A DNA stretch of 23,949 nucleotides from Collinsella sp. (GCA_014871545.1 WGSR01000004.1:1-23949), one strand, 5' to 3'. Positions 1-8,376 are shown, numbered from the stretch's first letter. Numbers and translations: made by a program. Notes: generated by a model from the letters alone, not told the origin.

Positions 1-1
1 G

Positions 2-55
2 GTCACCAAGCACAACCTCAAGTATCGTCGCTACTATCACCAGTTCGACTACTAA
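2..55 (+). CDS. C-terminal end of an unidentified protein (5' truncated)
   Basis: The first 17 codons read as an open frame ending in TAA at 53-55. The visible tail is rich in Tyr, His, Lys and Arg and ends FDY. The gene starts outside the window. A terminator hairpin follows about 25 nt downstream, which supports this being a real gene end. The tail is too short to assign a family. Confidence 0.5.
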   Translation, partial: VTKHNLKYRRYYHQFDY

Positions 56-78
56 GAGCAAATAACGTTTGTGTAATT

Positions 79-113
79 GGGCCCCGCTCCTATATGGAAC
101 GGGGCCTCGTTTA
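79..113 (+). terminator. Intrinsic terminator of the left-edge gene
   Basis: GGCCCCG (80-86) pairs with CGGGGCC (100-106). The stem extends inward past one mismatch by TCC/GGA around a short TATAT loop, and a T-rich TCGTTT follows. It sits between the stop at 55 and the ribosome-binding site of the next gene. Confidence 0.75.
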
Positions 114-128
114 GGTTGGAGAGTAATT

Positions 129-965
129 ATGAGCTACCCCCTGCTTGCCGTCATGAATATCAGCCATCGTTATTTTGACCTTGAGGAATTCTTTTCTTCG
201 GCAGCGGCCTCGGGCTATACGTGTTGCGAGCTTTGGACCGGGGCGATGCATCTGTATGTCGATTGCCATGGATACGATTCGCTCGAGCAGGTGCGGGAGC
301 TGTCACAGCGGTATGGGATTCGGATTGTGGGGCTTTGTCCCGAACAGAACAACCCCAAGCCGTGGAATATCGCGGCGCGCGGGAATGAGGCGCGTGCCCG
401 CACACTCGCGTACTTTAAGAACGTTGTAGATATTGCGGAGGAACTTGGAGCCGAGCAGGTCATGGTTTCGAGCGGCTGGGCATTTTTGAACGAGCCGATC
501 GAGGACGCGTGGGGTCGCAGCTCCTCGATGCTGCGTGCGATTGCCGAGCATGCGGGAGAGCGCGGCGTGCGGCTGGTGCTCGAGGCCCTACAGCCGGTTG
601 AGTCGATAATCGTGAACTCGGCGACCGACACGAAGCGCATAATCGAGGCAGTTGATCATCCGGCACTTAAGGCGTGTCTGGATATGGGCGCTATGGCGGT
701 GGCGGGGGATACCATCGACGATTATTTCGATCTACTTGGCGATGATGTCGCCCACGTGCATTTTGTCGATGTTGCGGCAGATGGCACGACGCATCTTGCC
801 TGGGGTGACGGCGACCGCGATATGCGCGCCGACCTAGATAGGCTGGTGGCGCGCGGCTATCGCGGAGTTGTTTCGGCCGAGACCTATGACTGGCGCTATT
901 TCGCCGACCCCGCAGCTGCCGATGCGCAGGTAATGGCAGAGTATCGTCGTGCGATTGGCGCCTAG
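129..965 (+). CDS. Sugar phosphate isomerase/epimerase-like TIM-barrel protein
   Basis: A 278-residue protein of the AP-endonuclease 2-like (xylose isomerase-like) TIM-barrel superfamily, which holds sugar and keto-sugar epimerases and isomerases. The usual metal ligands are visible: E152 in LVLEALQP, D185 in ACLDMG, H211 in HVHFVDV and E251 in SAETYDW. The start at 129 is chosen over an in-frame codon at 69 because GGAGAG lies 6 nt upstream and because 69 falls before the terminator hairpin. Length fits single-domain members such as FrlC-like and tagatose 3-epimerase-like proteins. Substrate cannot be read from the sequence, and neighbouring genes give no catabolic context. It stands alone ahead of the histidine operon, with a 169-bp gap downstream. 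Confidence 0.85.
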   Translation: MSYPLLAVMNISHRYFDLEEFFSSAAASGYTCCELWTGAMHLYVDCHGYDSLEQVRELSQRYGIRIVGLCPEQNNPKPWNIAARGNEARARTLAYFKNVVDIAEELGAEQVMVSSGWAFLNEPIEDAWGRSSSMLRAIAEHAGERGVRLVLEALQPVESIIVNSATDTKRIIEAVDHPALKACLDMGAMAVAGDTIDDYFDLLGDDVAHVHFVDVAADGTTHLAWGDGDRDMRADLDRLVARGYRGVVSAETYDWRYFADPAAADAQVMAEYRRAIGA

Positions 966-1050
966 GTGGGGTTGGGCTGCGGCAATCTGCCCTATGTTTC
1001 CAAATGAATACGGTGTGAGCGGCTGCGACGGATTTTCCCCGCAAACACTC

Positions 1051-1056
1051 TAGTAT
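1051..1056 (+). promoter_or_regulatory. Possible -10 element of the histidine operon
   Basis: TAGTAT at 1051-1056 (in CTAGTATGCTAA) resembles a sigma-A -10 box. A similar CTAGAATACTTA precedes the divIC-like gene at about 14062. No convincing -35 is seen at 16-18 bp. If used, transcription would start around 1063, just ahead of the hairpin at 1069-1098. Confidence 0.3.
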
Positions 1057-1068
1057 GCTAAAGTACCC

Positions 1069-1098
1069 AGAAGACCGGCGGAGCTATGCCGGTCTTCT
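1069..1098 (+). promoter_or_regulatory. 11-bp perfect hairpin in the histidine operon leader
   Basis: AGAAGACCGGC (1069-1079) pairs perfectly with GCCGGTCTTCT (1088-1098) around an 8-nt loop. The following GTTCTAT is only weakly T-rich. It ends 22 nt before the AGGAGG ribosome-binding site (1121-1126) of the hisZ-hisG gene. It may be a terminator for the upstream epimerase gene, a 5' stabilising stem, or part of a control element. No run of His codons lies upstream, so a classical his attenuator peptide is not evident. Confidence 0.6.
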
Positions 1099-1134
1099 GT
1101 TCTATACGAAGCACAGCATGAGGAGGCTCACCAG

Positions 1135-2850
1135 ATGACGGCCACACCGTGGGGATTCCGGGACATATTGCCCGAGGAGGCTCAGGCGCGCGAGGAGATT
1201 GCGCTGACGGTGAAGGGCTGCTTCAGGGAGCATCATTACCTTCCGGTCGAGACGCCGCTGCTCGAGGACAAGGGTTCGCTTGCGGAAGGCGGACGCATTG
1301 CGGACACGCCGTTTAAGCTCTTTGATGATGACGGTCGCCTGCTGGTGGTCCGTCCCGACAACACGCTGCCGATCGTGCGCCTGGTCTCGACCCGCATGCG
1401 CGCGGCCGACCTGCCCCTGCGCCTTCGCTACGAGGCGCCGGTGGTTCGTGAGTGCCAGCACAATGCCGGCGGCTCGCGCCAGTTTACACAGCTGGGCTTT
1501 GAGCTTATCGGTGCGGGCGATACCGCGGGCGATGTTGAGATTGTTTCGCTCGTGGCCGAGGCGGTGCGCAAGCTGGCGCTGCCCGATGCACGCATTATCG
1601 CAGGTAGTGTGCGTCCGTTTAAGGAGCTGCTCGCGGCGTGCGAGGATCGCGAGCTGGCTGCCGAGGCCCTGCGCTGCGTGCACGCCAACGACTTTGTGGG
1701 CCTCGATGCTCGCGTGGCAGCAAGTGCCGAGTCTGATGCCGTCAAGGCTGCCATTAGCGAGCTGCCGCGTCTGCACGGCGGCGCCGAGGTACTTGACCGC
1801 GTGGATGCGCTGCTGGTTGCCGCCGGTATCGCCGCGCCGCTCACGCGTGAGCTGCGCGCTCTGGTCGAGGGCCTGGCTCCCGAGGACGCTCAGGTGCTGT
1901 CCTTCGACTTTTCCATCATGAACTCTTTCGATTACTACACGGGCCTGGTCTTTAAGGCCTATGCCGGCGGCTTGCCCGATCCGGTCGGTTCGGGCGGTCG
2001 CTACGACTCCATCTTTACCGGTGCATTTGGCGACGGCATTGAGGTGCCGGCGGCGGGCTTCGCCTTTTCGCTCGAGCGTCTGGAGGTCGCGCGTACCTCG
2101 GCCGAGGACGCCGCTTCCGACGGCGATCACGCCGCGGGCCGTGGCGCCGAGGGCCCGCTGCGCATTGCCGTGCCCAAGGGTTCGCTTAAGGCCGACACGC
2201 TTGACGTGCTCGAAGCAGCGGGCTTAGACGTCTCTGAGCTGCGCGACCCCGGTCGTCACCTGATAGTGCGCGGTCGCGACACGCGTGCCGGTGAGGGCGC
2301 GGTCGGCGATATCGAGTTTGTCATCGTGCGCCCCAGCGACGCGCCCGCTTTTGTGGGCTGCGGTGGTGCCGATTGCGGCATCTGCGGTTGGGACTCGCTC
2401 ATCGAGGCCGACCTCAACCTGCTGCAGCTGGTCGATCTGGGCTACGGCCTGTGCACGTTTATCGAGGCGGAGCCCGCATGGCGCGCCGGCCAGGCCGAGC
2501 GCAACTACGCCCGCCGCGGGTCGCTTCGTGTGGCCACCAAGTACCCGCGCATCGCGAGCGCCTGGTATGCCGAGCGCGGTGTGAATGCCGATATCGTCTC
2601 ACTGCACGGCAACATCGAGCTGGGTCCCATTGTCGGCATGGCCGATCGCATCGTGGATATTACCGCCACGGGCGCCACGCTGCGCGACAACGACTTGGTC
2701 ATCACCGGCCGCATCATGGACTGCACGGCTCGCTTCTTCGTCAACCCAGGTGCCGCGCGCTTGGATCCGCGCGTACGCAACTTGGCCGATCGCCTGGCCG
2801 CGGCCGTGAAGGACAAGCATTTTGAGCCCGTCGCGGGCTCGGCACAATAG
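1135..2850 (+). CDS. hisZ-hisG: HisZ-HisG fusion: ATP phosphoribosyltransferase with fused regulatory subunit
   Basis: A 571-residue fusion for the first step of histidine synthesis, the condensation of ATP with PRPP. Residues 1-320 are a HisRS-like HisZ regulatory domain lacking an anticodon-binding domain; RPDNTLP (73-79), DYYTG (266-270) and GSGGRYD (285-291) are the HisRS-type signatures. Residues 321-340 form an Ala/Gly/Asp-rich linker. Residues 341-560 are short-form HisG: RIAVPKGS (343-350), a degenerate RPSDAPAFVGCGGADCGI stretch (399-416), RVATKYP (465-471), HGNIELGP (491-498) and the PRPP loop DITATGATL (508-516). HisG_S proteins normally need a separate HisZ for activity and feedback control, so the fusion locks a 1:1 ratio. 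Start at 1135 follows AGGAGG by 8 nt. First gene of the operon; hisD begins 104 nt after the stop. Confidence 0.95.
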   Translation: MTATPWGFRDILPEEAQAREEIALTVKGCFREHHYLPVETPLLEDKGSLAEGGRIADTPFKLFDDDGRLLVVRPDNTLPIVRLVSTRMRAADLPLRLRYEAPVVRECQHNAGGSRQFTQLGFELIGAGDTAGDVEIVSLVAEAVRKLALPDARIIAGSVRPFKELLAACEDRELAAEALRCVHANDFVGLDARVAASAESDAVKAAISELPRLHGGAEVLDRVDALLVAAGIAAPLTRELRALVEGLAPEDAQVLSFDFSIMNSFDYYTGLVFKAYAGGLPDPVGSGGRYDSIFTGAFGDGIEVPAAGFAFSLERLEVARTSAEDAASDGDHAAGRGAEGPLRIAVPKGSLKADTLDVLEAAGLDVSELRDPGRHLIVRGRDTRAGEGAVGDIEFVIVRPSDAPAFVGCGGADCGICGWDSLIEADLNLLQLVDLGYGLCTFIEAEPAWRAGQAERNYARRGSLRVATKYPRIASAWYAERGVNADIVSLHGNIELGPIVGMADRIVDITATGATLRDNDLVITGRIMDCTARFFVNPGAARLDPRVRNLADRLAAAVKDKHFEPVAGSAQ

Positions 2851-2954
2851 TGCGAGTACGCACGGGCGCCCCAACGTACGGGCTGCAGGCCGATGGCGCC
2901 GCCGCCCGACCTCTCGTTTTTCGAACACAACCTCGACCGATAGGGGATACCGAT

Positions 2955-4388
2955 ATGAAGACCATCAGGCTCGCTCCCGGTGAGCGCCTCGTTACCAACC
3001 AGCTCAACCGCAAGGGCGTGCTGCCGCAAAACATTGTCGACGCCGCCCGTGATATCGTGGCCAACGTGCGCGCCAACGGCGATGCCGCGGTGCGCGATTA
3101 CTGCCAGCGTTTTGACGGTGTTGAGCTGCAGAGCTTCCGCTTGCCGCAGGAGCAGATCGATGCCGCGCTCGAAGGTCTCGATCCGGTCTTTGTCGCCGCG
3201 CTCGAGAAGGCTGCGCGCCAGATTCGCGAGTTCCACCAGCGCGAGGTCGAGCAGAGTTGGTTTACCACGCGTCCGGACGGCACGATGCTCGGCGTTAAGG
3301 TGACCCCGCTCGCTGCGGCCGGCATCTATGTGCCGGGCGGTCGTGCGCAGTATCCTTCCACGGTGCTCATGAACGCCATTCCCGCCAAGGTTGCCGGCGT
3401 CAAGCGCGTGGCCATGGTGACCCCGCCGCAAAAGGATGGCCTGATTAGCCCGTATACGCTTGCGGCAGCCAAGCTCGGCGGCGTGGACGAGATCTATATG
3501 GTGGGCGGCGCTCAGGCTGTGGCCGCGCTGGCGTACGGCACCGAGACCATTCCGCGCGTCGACAAAATTACCGGCCCGGGCAACGCCTTTGTCGCCGCGG
3601 CCAAGCAGATTGTCTCGGGCGACGTGGGAATCGACATGGTTGCCGGCCCCTCCGAGGTCTGCGTGCTGGCCGACGCCACGGCCAAGCCCATGGTGGTCGC
3701 GGCCGACCTGATGGCCCAGGCCGAGCACGATCCGCTGGCAGCCTGCTATCTGGTGACCTGCGACGAGCAGTTTGCGCGTGAGGTCGAGGCGGGTATCGAA
3801 ATTCTGGTAGCGCAGTCCCCGCGTGCCGAGATTACGCGTGCCTCGCTCGATAACGAGGGCGCCATCGTGGTGGCCGCCGACATGGCAGCTGCCGTCGAGG
3901 CGGTGAACACCGTGGCGCCCGAGCACCTGGAGCTGCACTGCAAGGATGCGATGAGCCTGCTTGGCGGTATCCGCAACGCCGGTGCCATCTTTGTGGGCGC
4001 TTGGAGCTCCGAGCCGCTTGGCGATTATGTTGCCGGCCCCAACCACACGCTGCCGACCGGCGGCACGGCCATGTTCTCCAACCCGCTTTCGGTCGAAGAG
4101 TTTGTTAAGCGCTCGAGCGTCATTTGCTATACGCCCGAGGGCCTGCTCTCCGACGCTCCCGCTACGCAGCGCCTGGCCGAGGCCGAGGGCCTGTGGGCGC
4201 ACGCGCTTTCCGCCGCTCTCCGTCGCCGCGTGTTGGAGCAGGGCGAGGATGCCGTGAGTGCCGAGTCGCTCGCCGCGGCCGACCTGACCAAGGTCGCCTG
4301 GCCGGGCGATACGACCGCGACGGTCGCCGAGGGTGTGGACCTGGCGGCTGCGGGCGGTGCCGCTGGCGCGGTCGTCGAGGGGGCCTAA
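2955..4388 (+). CDS. hisD: Histidinol dehydrogenase
   Basis: A 477-residue enzyme for the last two oxidations, L-histidinol to L-histidine with two NAD+. Family landmarks are YVPGGRAQYPS (125-135), GPGNAFVAAAK (207-217), DMVAGPSEV (227-235) and GDYVAGPNHTLPTGG (356-370). The expected zinc ligands are Q255, H258, D357 and H416, and the catalytic Glu/His pair is E323-H324. The start at 2955 has AGGGGAT just upstream; an in-frame GTG at 2850 would add an unrelated stretch and lacks a ribosome-binding site. The C-terminus runs about 25 residues past the usual end as an Ala/Gly/Val-rich tail (about 451-477). Followed by hisC after one intervening base. Confidence 0.97.
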   Translation: MKTIRLAPGERLVTNQLNRKGVLPQNIVDAARDIVANVRANGDAAVRDYCQRFDGVELQSFRLPQEQIDAALEGLDPVFVAALEKAARQIREFHQREVEQSWFTTRPDGTMLGVKVTPLAAAGIYVPGGRAQYPSTVLMNAIPAKVAGVKRVAMVTPPQKDGLISPYTLAAAKLGGVDEIYMVGGAQAVAALAYGTETIPRVDKITGPGNAFVAAAKQIVSGDVGIDMVAGPSEVCVLADATAKPMVVAADLMAQAEHDPLAACYLVTCDEQFAREVEAGIEILVAQSPRAEITRASLDNEGAIVVAADMAAAVEAVNTVAPEHLELHCKDAMSLLGGIRNAGAIFVGAWSSEPLGDYVAGPNHTLPTGGTAMFSNPLSVEEFVKRSSVICYTPEGLLSDAPATQRLAEAEGLWAHALSAALRRRVLEQGEDAVSAESLAAADLTKVAWPGDTTATVAEGVDLAAAGGAAGAVVEGA

Positions 4389-4389
4389 T

Positions 4390-5505
4390 ATGGCCGAGCT
4401 GACGTCTCGTATGAAGGAACTTGTCCAGCCTTACCTGGCCGGTATTGAGCCCTACGATCCCAACTTTACGCCCACGCTTATCAACCTTTCGGCCAACGAG
4501 AACACCTATCCCGTGCCGGCCGGCGTGCGCGAGGCGGTCGACGCCGCCCTGGCTGCCACACCGCTCAACCGCTATCCCGATCCCATGTCCAACGACCTGC
4601 GCGACGAGCTTGCTGCCTGGCATGGCGTGACGCGCGAGAACATCTGCGTGGGCAACGGCGGCGACGAGCTGCTCTATAACTATCTGCTGGCGTTTGGCGG
4701 CGCGGGAAGGATTCTGCTCAACTGCCCGCCGTGCTTTAGCGAGTATGCGTTCTTTGCGTCTCTGTGCCAGATCGAGGTGCGCGACGTGTGGCGCGACCCG
4801 ACGACCTTTGAGCTCGACCAAGCGGCTGTGCTCGCGGCCGCGCCCGAGTGCAACCTCGCCATTGTGACCTCGCCCAACAATCCCACGGGCGACGTGGCGC
4901 CGCTCGACTTTGTCGCGGCCCTGTGCGATGCCTGCCCCGGTATGGTGATGGTCGACGAGGCCTACGTTGAGTTTGCCGACGATTCGTTTGGCGCGGCTAC
5001 CACGGCGCAAGGCCTTATCGCCGAGCATCCCAACCTGGTGATTCTGCACACGCTGTCCAAGGCGTTTGGCGCCGCCGGAGCGCGTCTGGGCTATGTGATT
5101 GCGGCACCCGAGGTTATCGACGTGTTCGCGGCGATTCGCCAGATCTATTCGGTCAACGTGCTGAGTCAGGCGGCAGCACTCGCCTGCGTGCGTGCCCGCG
5201 ATGCGTACGCGCCCGTGGTGGCGCAGGTCGCATCCGAGCGCGAGCGCGAGCTGGCCGCTCTGCGCGCGATGGCTGCCGAGGGCTTGCCCGTGGAGGCGTG
5301 GCCGAGCGCGGCGAACTTTGTGCTCGTGCGTACGCCGCATGCCACGCGCGTGCGCGAGCGCCTGCGCGACGAGTATTCGATTTTGGTGCGCGACTTTAGC
5401 TACGCGCCGGGGCTCGCGGACTGTCTGCGCGTTACCGTGGGCACCCCGCAGGAAAACGATGAGGTGCTGGCTGCGTTTGCCGCGCTGGTGAAGGAGGAGA
5501 TGTAG
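4390..5505 (+). CDS. hisC: Histidinol-phosphate aminotransferase
   Basis: A 371-residue fold-type I PLP enzyme converting imidazole acetol phosphate and glutamate to histidinol phosphate. Visible features are LSANENTYPVP (33-43), GNGGDELL (88-95), the SPNNPTG motif (161-167), D189 in MVDEAYVEF (PLP pyridine nitrogen) and the Schiff-base lysine K224 in TLSKAFGAAGARLGY. The ATG at 4390 is one base after the hisD stop and matches the family's N-terminus; an upstream in-frame start at 4333 lies inside hisD. The stop at 5503-5505 abuts the hisB start, so translation is probably coupled along hisD-hisC-hisB. Confidence 0.97.
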   Translation: MAELTSRMKELVQPYLAGIEPYDPNFTPTLINLSANENTYPVPAGVREAVDAALAATPLNRYPDPMSNDLRDELAAWHGVTRENICVGNGGDELLYNYLLAFGGAGRILLNCPPCFSEYAFFASLCQIEVRDVWRDPTTFELDQAAVLAAAPECNLAIVTSPNNPTGDVAPLDFVAALCDACPGMVMVDEAYVEFADDSFGAATTAQGLIAEHPNLVILHTLSKAFGAAGARLGYVIAAPEVIDVFAAIRQIYSVNVLSQAAALACVRARDAYAPVVAQVASERERELAALRAMAAEGLPVEAWPSAANFVLVRTPHATRVRERLRDEYSILVRDFSYAPGLADCLRVTVGTPQENDEVLAAFAALVKEEM

Positions 5506-6093
5506 ATGGGCCGTTATGCCGAGGTAACCCGTAAGACGGGGGAGACCGATATTGTCGTCAAGCTCGACCTGGACGGATGCGGCGTGTGCGATATCTCGAC
5601 CGGCGTGCCGTTTTTCGACCACATGCTCAACGCCTTTGGCCGCCATGGCCTGTTTGATCTGACGGTACACGCGGTGGGCGACGTGGAGGTCGATGCACAC
5701 CACACCGTCGAGGACACGGGCATTGTGCTGGGCGAGGCGTTCTGCCAGGCGCTGGGCGACAAGGCAGGCATCACACGCTTTGCCGACGCGGCGATCGCCA
5801 TGGACGAGACGCTTGTGATGGCTGCTGTTGATATTTCGGGCCGCGGGCAGGCCTACTGCGAGCTGCCCGTGCCGACCGAGCGCGTGGGCACTTTTGATAC
5901 CGAGCTGGCCGTCGAGTTTTTATACGCCTTTGCGCGCGACGCCAAGCTCACGCTGCACGTGCGCGAGCTGGCGGGCGGCAATTCGCACCACATTATCGAG
6001 GCGGCCTTTAAGGCCGTGGGCCGCACGATGCGTCACGCCTGCGAGCTCGATCCCCGCGTGCAGGGCATCCCCAGCACCAAGGGCTCACTGTAA
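5506..6093 (+). CDS. hisB: Imidazoleglycerol-phosphate dehydratase (monofunctional)
   Basis: A 195-residue IGPD that dehydrates imidazole glycerol phosphate to imidazole acetol phosphate. The two Mn-binding repeats are clear: FFDHMLNAFGRHG (36-48) with DAHHTVEDTG (63-72), and the C-terminal GGNSHHIIEAAFKA (157-170). Length is that of the single-domain enzyme, with no N-terminal HAD phosphatase domain as in the E. coli bifunctional protein. Histidinol phosphatase must therefore come from another gene, most likely the PHP protein at 9230-10141. The ATG directly follows the hisC stop, and GGAGGAG at the end of hisC serves as ribosome-binding site. Confidence 0.97.
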   Translation: MGRYAEVTRKTGETDIVVKLDLDGCGVCDISTGVPFFDHMLNAFGRHGLFDLTVHAVGDVEVDAHHTVEDTGIVLGEAFCQALGDKAGITRFADAAIAMDETLVMAAVDISGRGQAYCELPVPTERVGTFDTELAVEFLYAFARDAKLTLHVRELAGGNSHHIIEAAFKAVGRTMRHACELDPRVQGIPSTKGSL

Positions 6094-6139
6094 CCTGTCC
6101 CTTTTTGGCGGGTTTTGAATGAGAAAAGGGAGGGGTCGC

Positions 6140-6841
6140 GTGGGCGAACCGAAGATCGTGGTGGTCGACTACCACAAGGGCAACTTGTCGAGTGTCGTGC
6201 GCGGGCTTGCGCGCGCCGGTGCCGCCGCCTGCACGTCGGACGACCCGGAGCAGATCCGTAACGCCGACGGCTTGGTCATCCCGGGCGTGGGTGCGTTCTG
6301 CGACGCGATTGCCTTTATGCGCCAGAGCGGCGAGGCGGACGCGGTGCTCGACGCCGTTGCCACCGGAACTCCGCTGCTCGGCATCTGCCTGGGCCTTCAA
6401 TTATTTTTTGAGCGCGGCAACGAGGGTGTGCCTGCGGACGAAGGCACGGTTGCCGACGGCAATACCTCCGAGCAGGCCGGTGGCCCCTGGGTCGATGGCC
6501 TGGGTATTATGCGCGGTTCGTGCGCGCGTCTGGAGTCGAGCCGCCTGAAGGTGCCGCACGTGGGGTGGGACCAGGTACACATGACGCCTGCCGGTGCGGC
6601 CGATCCGCTGCTCGCCGGTTTTGCCGAGGGCGCCAATATGTACTTCACCCACAGCTATGCGGTGGCCGACGATGCCGATGCCGCCGATGTTCTGGCACGC
6701 ACGCACTACACGCGGAGCTTCCCGTGCATCGTGCGCCACGGCAACGTGTGGGGCTGCCAGTTCCATCCCGAGAAATCCTCCGCGCTGGGTCAGCGCATCC
6801 TTAAGAACTTCGTGAGCATCGTCGAGGGGGCCGGCCGATGA
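6140..6841 (+). CDS. hisH: Imidazole glycerol phosphate synthase, glutaminase subunit
   Basis: A 233-residue class I glutamine amidotransferase that feeds ammonia to HisF. The nucleophile cysteine is in GICLGLQLFF, and the His and Glu of the triad are in CQFHPEKSS near the C-terminus. A GTG start at 6140 is preferred because GGGAGGGG (6128-6135) is well placed; the upstream ATG at 6119 has no ribosome-binding site and would add seven basic residues. Just after the nucleophile region there is an extra segment of about 22 acidic and Gly-rich residues compared with the usual protein of about 200 residues. The TGA stop overlaps the hisA ATG (ATGA, 6838-6841). Confidence 0.93.
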   Translation: MGEPKIVVVDYHKGNLSSVVRGLARAGAAACTSDDPEQIRNADGLVIPGVGAFCDAIAFMRQSGEADAVLDAVATGTPLLGICLGLQLFFERGNEGVPADEGTVADGNTSEQAGGPWVDGLGIMRGSCARLESSRLKVPHVGWDQVHMTPAGAADPLLAGFAEGANMYFTHSYAVADDADAADVLARTHYTRSFPCIVRHGNVWGCQFHPEKSSALGQRILKNFVSIVEGAGR

Positions 6842-7581
6842 TTCTGTTTCCCGCAATCGATTTGATCGGCGGCAAGGTCGTGCGCCTGGAGCGCGGCGAC
6901 CGGAGCCGCTGCAAGGTATATTCCGACGACCCCGTGGCCGTTGCCGGCTCCTTTGCCGAGCAGGGTGCGAGCTGGGTGCACGTCGTCGACCTGTCCGCTG
7001 CCTTTGGCGAGGACGAGGACGCGTGCGCTGCCAACTCGGCAGCGATTAAGGCCATCTGCAGCGTCGACGGTCTGTCCGTGGACGTGGGCGGCGGCGTCCG
7101 CTCGCTCGCGCGGATCGACGAGCTGGCCGGCTACGGCGCGCGTCGCATCGCACTCGGCACGGTGCTCGTGACCGAGCCGGGATTTGCCGAGGTGGTGGCT
7201 CGCGGCTTTAGCGAGCTGTTGGTGGCAGACATCGCCGCGCGCGACGGTCAGGTCAAGGTGAACGGCTGGCGTGACGGCGCGGGCGTGGCACTCGACGACG
7301 CCGTGGCGCAGCTCACCGAGCTGGGCTTTAAACACTTGGTCTATACCGATATCGCGCGCGATGGCATGCAGACGGGCATCGACGTGGCGGCATATCGCCA
7401 TGTGGCCGAGGTCGCGGGCTTTCCCGTTGTGGCTTCGGGCGGTATCTCGACACTCGACGATATCCGCGCGCTTGCCGCGGTGGGCGAGGATGCCATCGAG
7501 GGCGCCATTACCGGCCGTGCACTCTACGAGGGCAACTTTACGCTGGCCCAGGCGTTGGCCGCCGCCCGAGGGGAGGAGTAA
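6838..7581 (+). CDS. hisA: ProFAR isomerase
   Basis: A 247-residue TIM barrel performing the Amadori rearrangement of ProFAR to PRFAR. Catalytic D8 (FPAIDLIGGK) and D171 (VYTDIARDG) are present, with the phosphate-binding VGGGVR (83-88) and ASGGIS motifs. Many actinobacteria use PriA, which also does the TrpF reaction. The VNGWRDGAG segment around W144 looks like ordinary HisA, and the window gives no tryptophan context, so dual function is not claimed. Its start overlaps the hisH stop by four bases, suggesting coupled translation. Confidence 0.95.
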   Translation: MILFPAIDLIGGKVVRLERGDRSRCKVYSDDPVAVAGSFAEQGASWVHVVDLSAAFGEDEDACAANSAAIKAICSVDGLSVDVGGGVRSLARIDELAGYGARRIALGTVLVTEPGFAEVVARGFSELLVADIAARDGQVKVNGWRDGAGVALDDAVAQLTELGFKHLVYTDIARDGMQTGIDVAAYRHVAEVAGFPVVASGGISTLDDIRALAAVGEDAIEGAITGRALYEGNFTLAQALAAARGEE

Positions 7582-7584
7582 CCC

Positions 7585-8367
7585 ATGCTTACCAAACGCG
7601 TGATTCCTTGTCTGGATGTTAAGGACGGCCGCGTGGTCAAGGGCGTCAACTTTGTGAGCCTGCGCGATGCGGGCGACCCGGTGGAGCTGGCCCGCGCCTA
7701 CGACCGCGAGGGTGCGGACGAGGTCGTATTTCTGGACATTACCGCGACGAGCGACAACCGAGCGACGACCATCGAGATGGCGGCGCATGCGGCTGAGGAG
7801 CTCGCTATTCCCTATACCGTGGGCGGCGGCTTTCGCGACCTGGCGGGCATGCGCACCATGGTTGCCGCCGGCGCCGACAAGGTGTCGCTCAACTCTGCCG
7901 CCGTGCGCGATCCGTCGTTGATCAGCCAGGCCGCCGCGGCGTTTGGCAGCCAGGCCGTGGTCGTGGCGATCGATGCCAAGCGTGTGGGGCTCCCCGGCGA
8001 GCCGGGTGCCGACAAGTGGGAGGTCTTTACCGCGGGAGGCCGCAACGCCACGGGTATCGATGCGGTGACGTGGGCCGAGGAGGCGGCTCGTCGTGGCGCC
8101 GGCGAAATCCTACTGACCAGCATGGATCGCGACGGCACCAAGGCCGGCTTTGACCTGGCGCTCACCCGCGCCGTGGCGCGTGCGGTGCCGATTCCCGTCA
8201 TCGCGAGCGGCGGTGTGGGTACGCTCGAGCATTTTGCCGAGGGTGTGATTGAGGGCGAGGCCGATGCCGTGCTGGCGGCGAGCGTCTTTCACTTTGGAAC
8301 CTTCAGCATTCGCCAGGTGAAGGAGTATATGGCGTCGCAGGGCATCCCCGTGAGATTGGACTTCTAG
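7585..8367 (+). CDS. hisF: Imidazole glycerol phosphate synthase, cyclase subunit
   Basis: A 260-residue TIM barrel that uses ammonia from HisH to convert PRFAR into imidazole glycerol phosphate and AICAR. Catalytic aspartates D11 (VIPCLDVKDG) and D130 (VVAIDAKR) are in place, with the phosphate motifs VGGGFR (79-84) and ASGGVG. The C-terminus QGIPVRLDF is typical of the family's end. GGGAGGAG at the end of hisA provides the ribosome-binding site, 3 bp separate the genes, and HisF and HisH should be made in step. A 94-nt palindromic element follows before hisI. Confidence 0.97.
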   Translation: MLTKRVIPCLDVKDGRVVKGVNFVSLRDAGDPVELARAYDREGADEVVFLDITATSDNRATTIEMAAHAAEELAIPYTVGGGFRDLAGMRTMVAAGADKVSLNSAAVRDPSLISQAAAAFGSQAVVVAIDAKRVGLPGEPGADKWEVFTAGGRNATGIDAVTWAEEAARRGAGEILLTSMDRDGTKAGFDLALTRAVARAVPIPVIASGGVGTLEHFAEGVIEGEADAVLAASVFHFGTFSIRQVKEYMASQGIPVRLDF

Positions 8368-8376
8368 TGCTGCGGC

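Noticed and set aside
1061..1134. His attenuator leader peptide
   Set aside because: No short frame with consecutive His codons lies before or in the hairpin.
2505..4202. Long antisense open frames opposite hisZ-hisG, hisD and hisC (1102-2130, 2505-4202, 4162-5703)
   Set aside because: They mirror GC-rich codon bias on the opposite strand and show no family motifs, while the plus-strand frames are clear histidine enzymes.
6838..7581. PriA-type dual HisA/TrpF enzyme
   Set aside because: The segment around W144 resembles ordinary HisA, and nothing in the window speaks to tryptophan synthesis.
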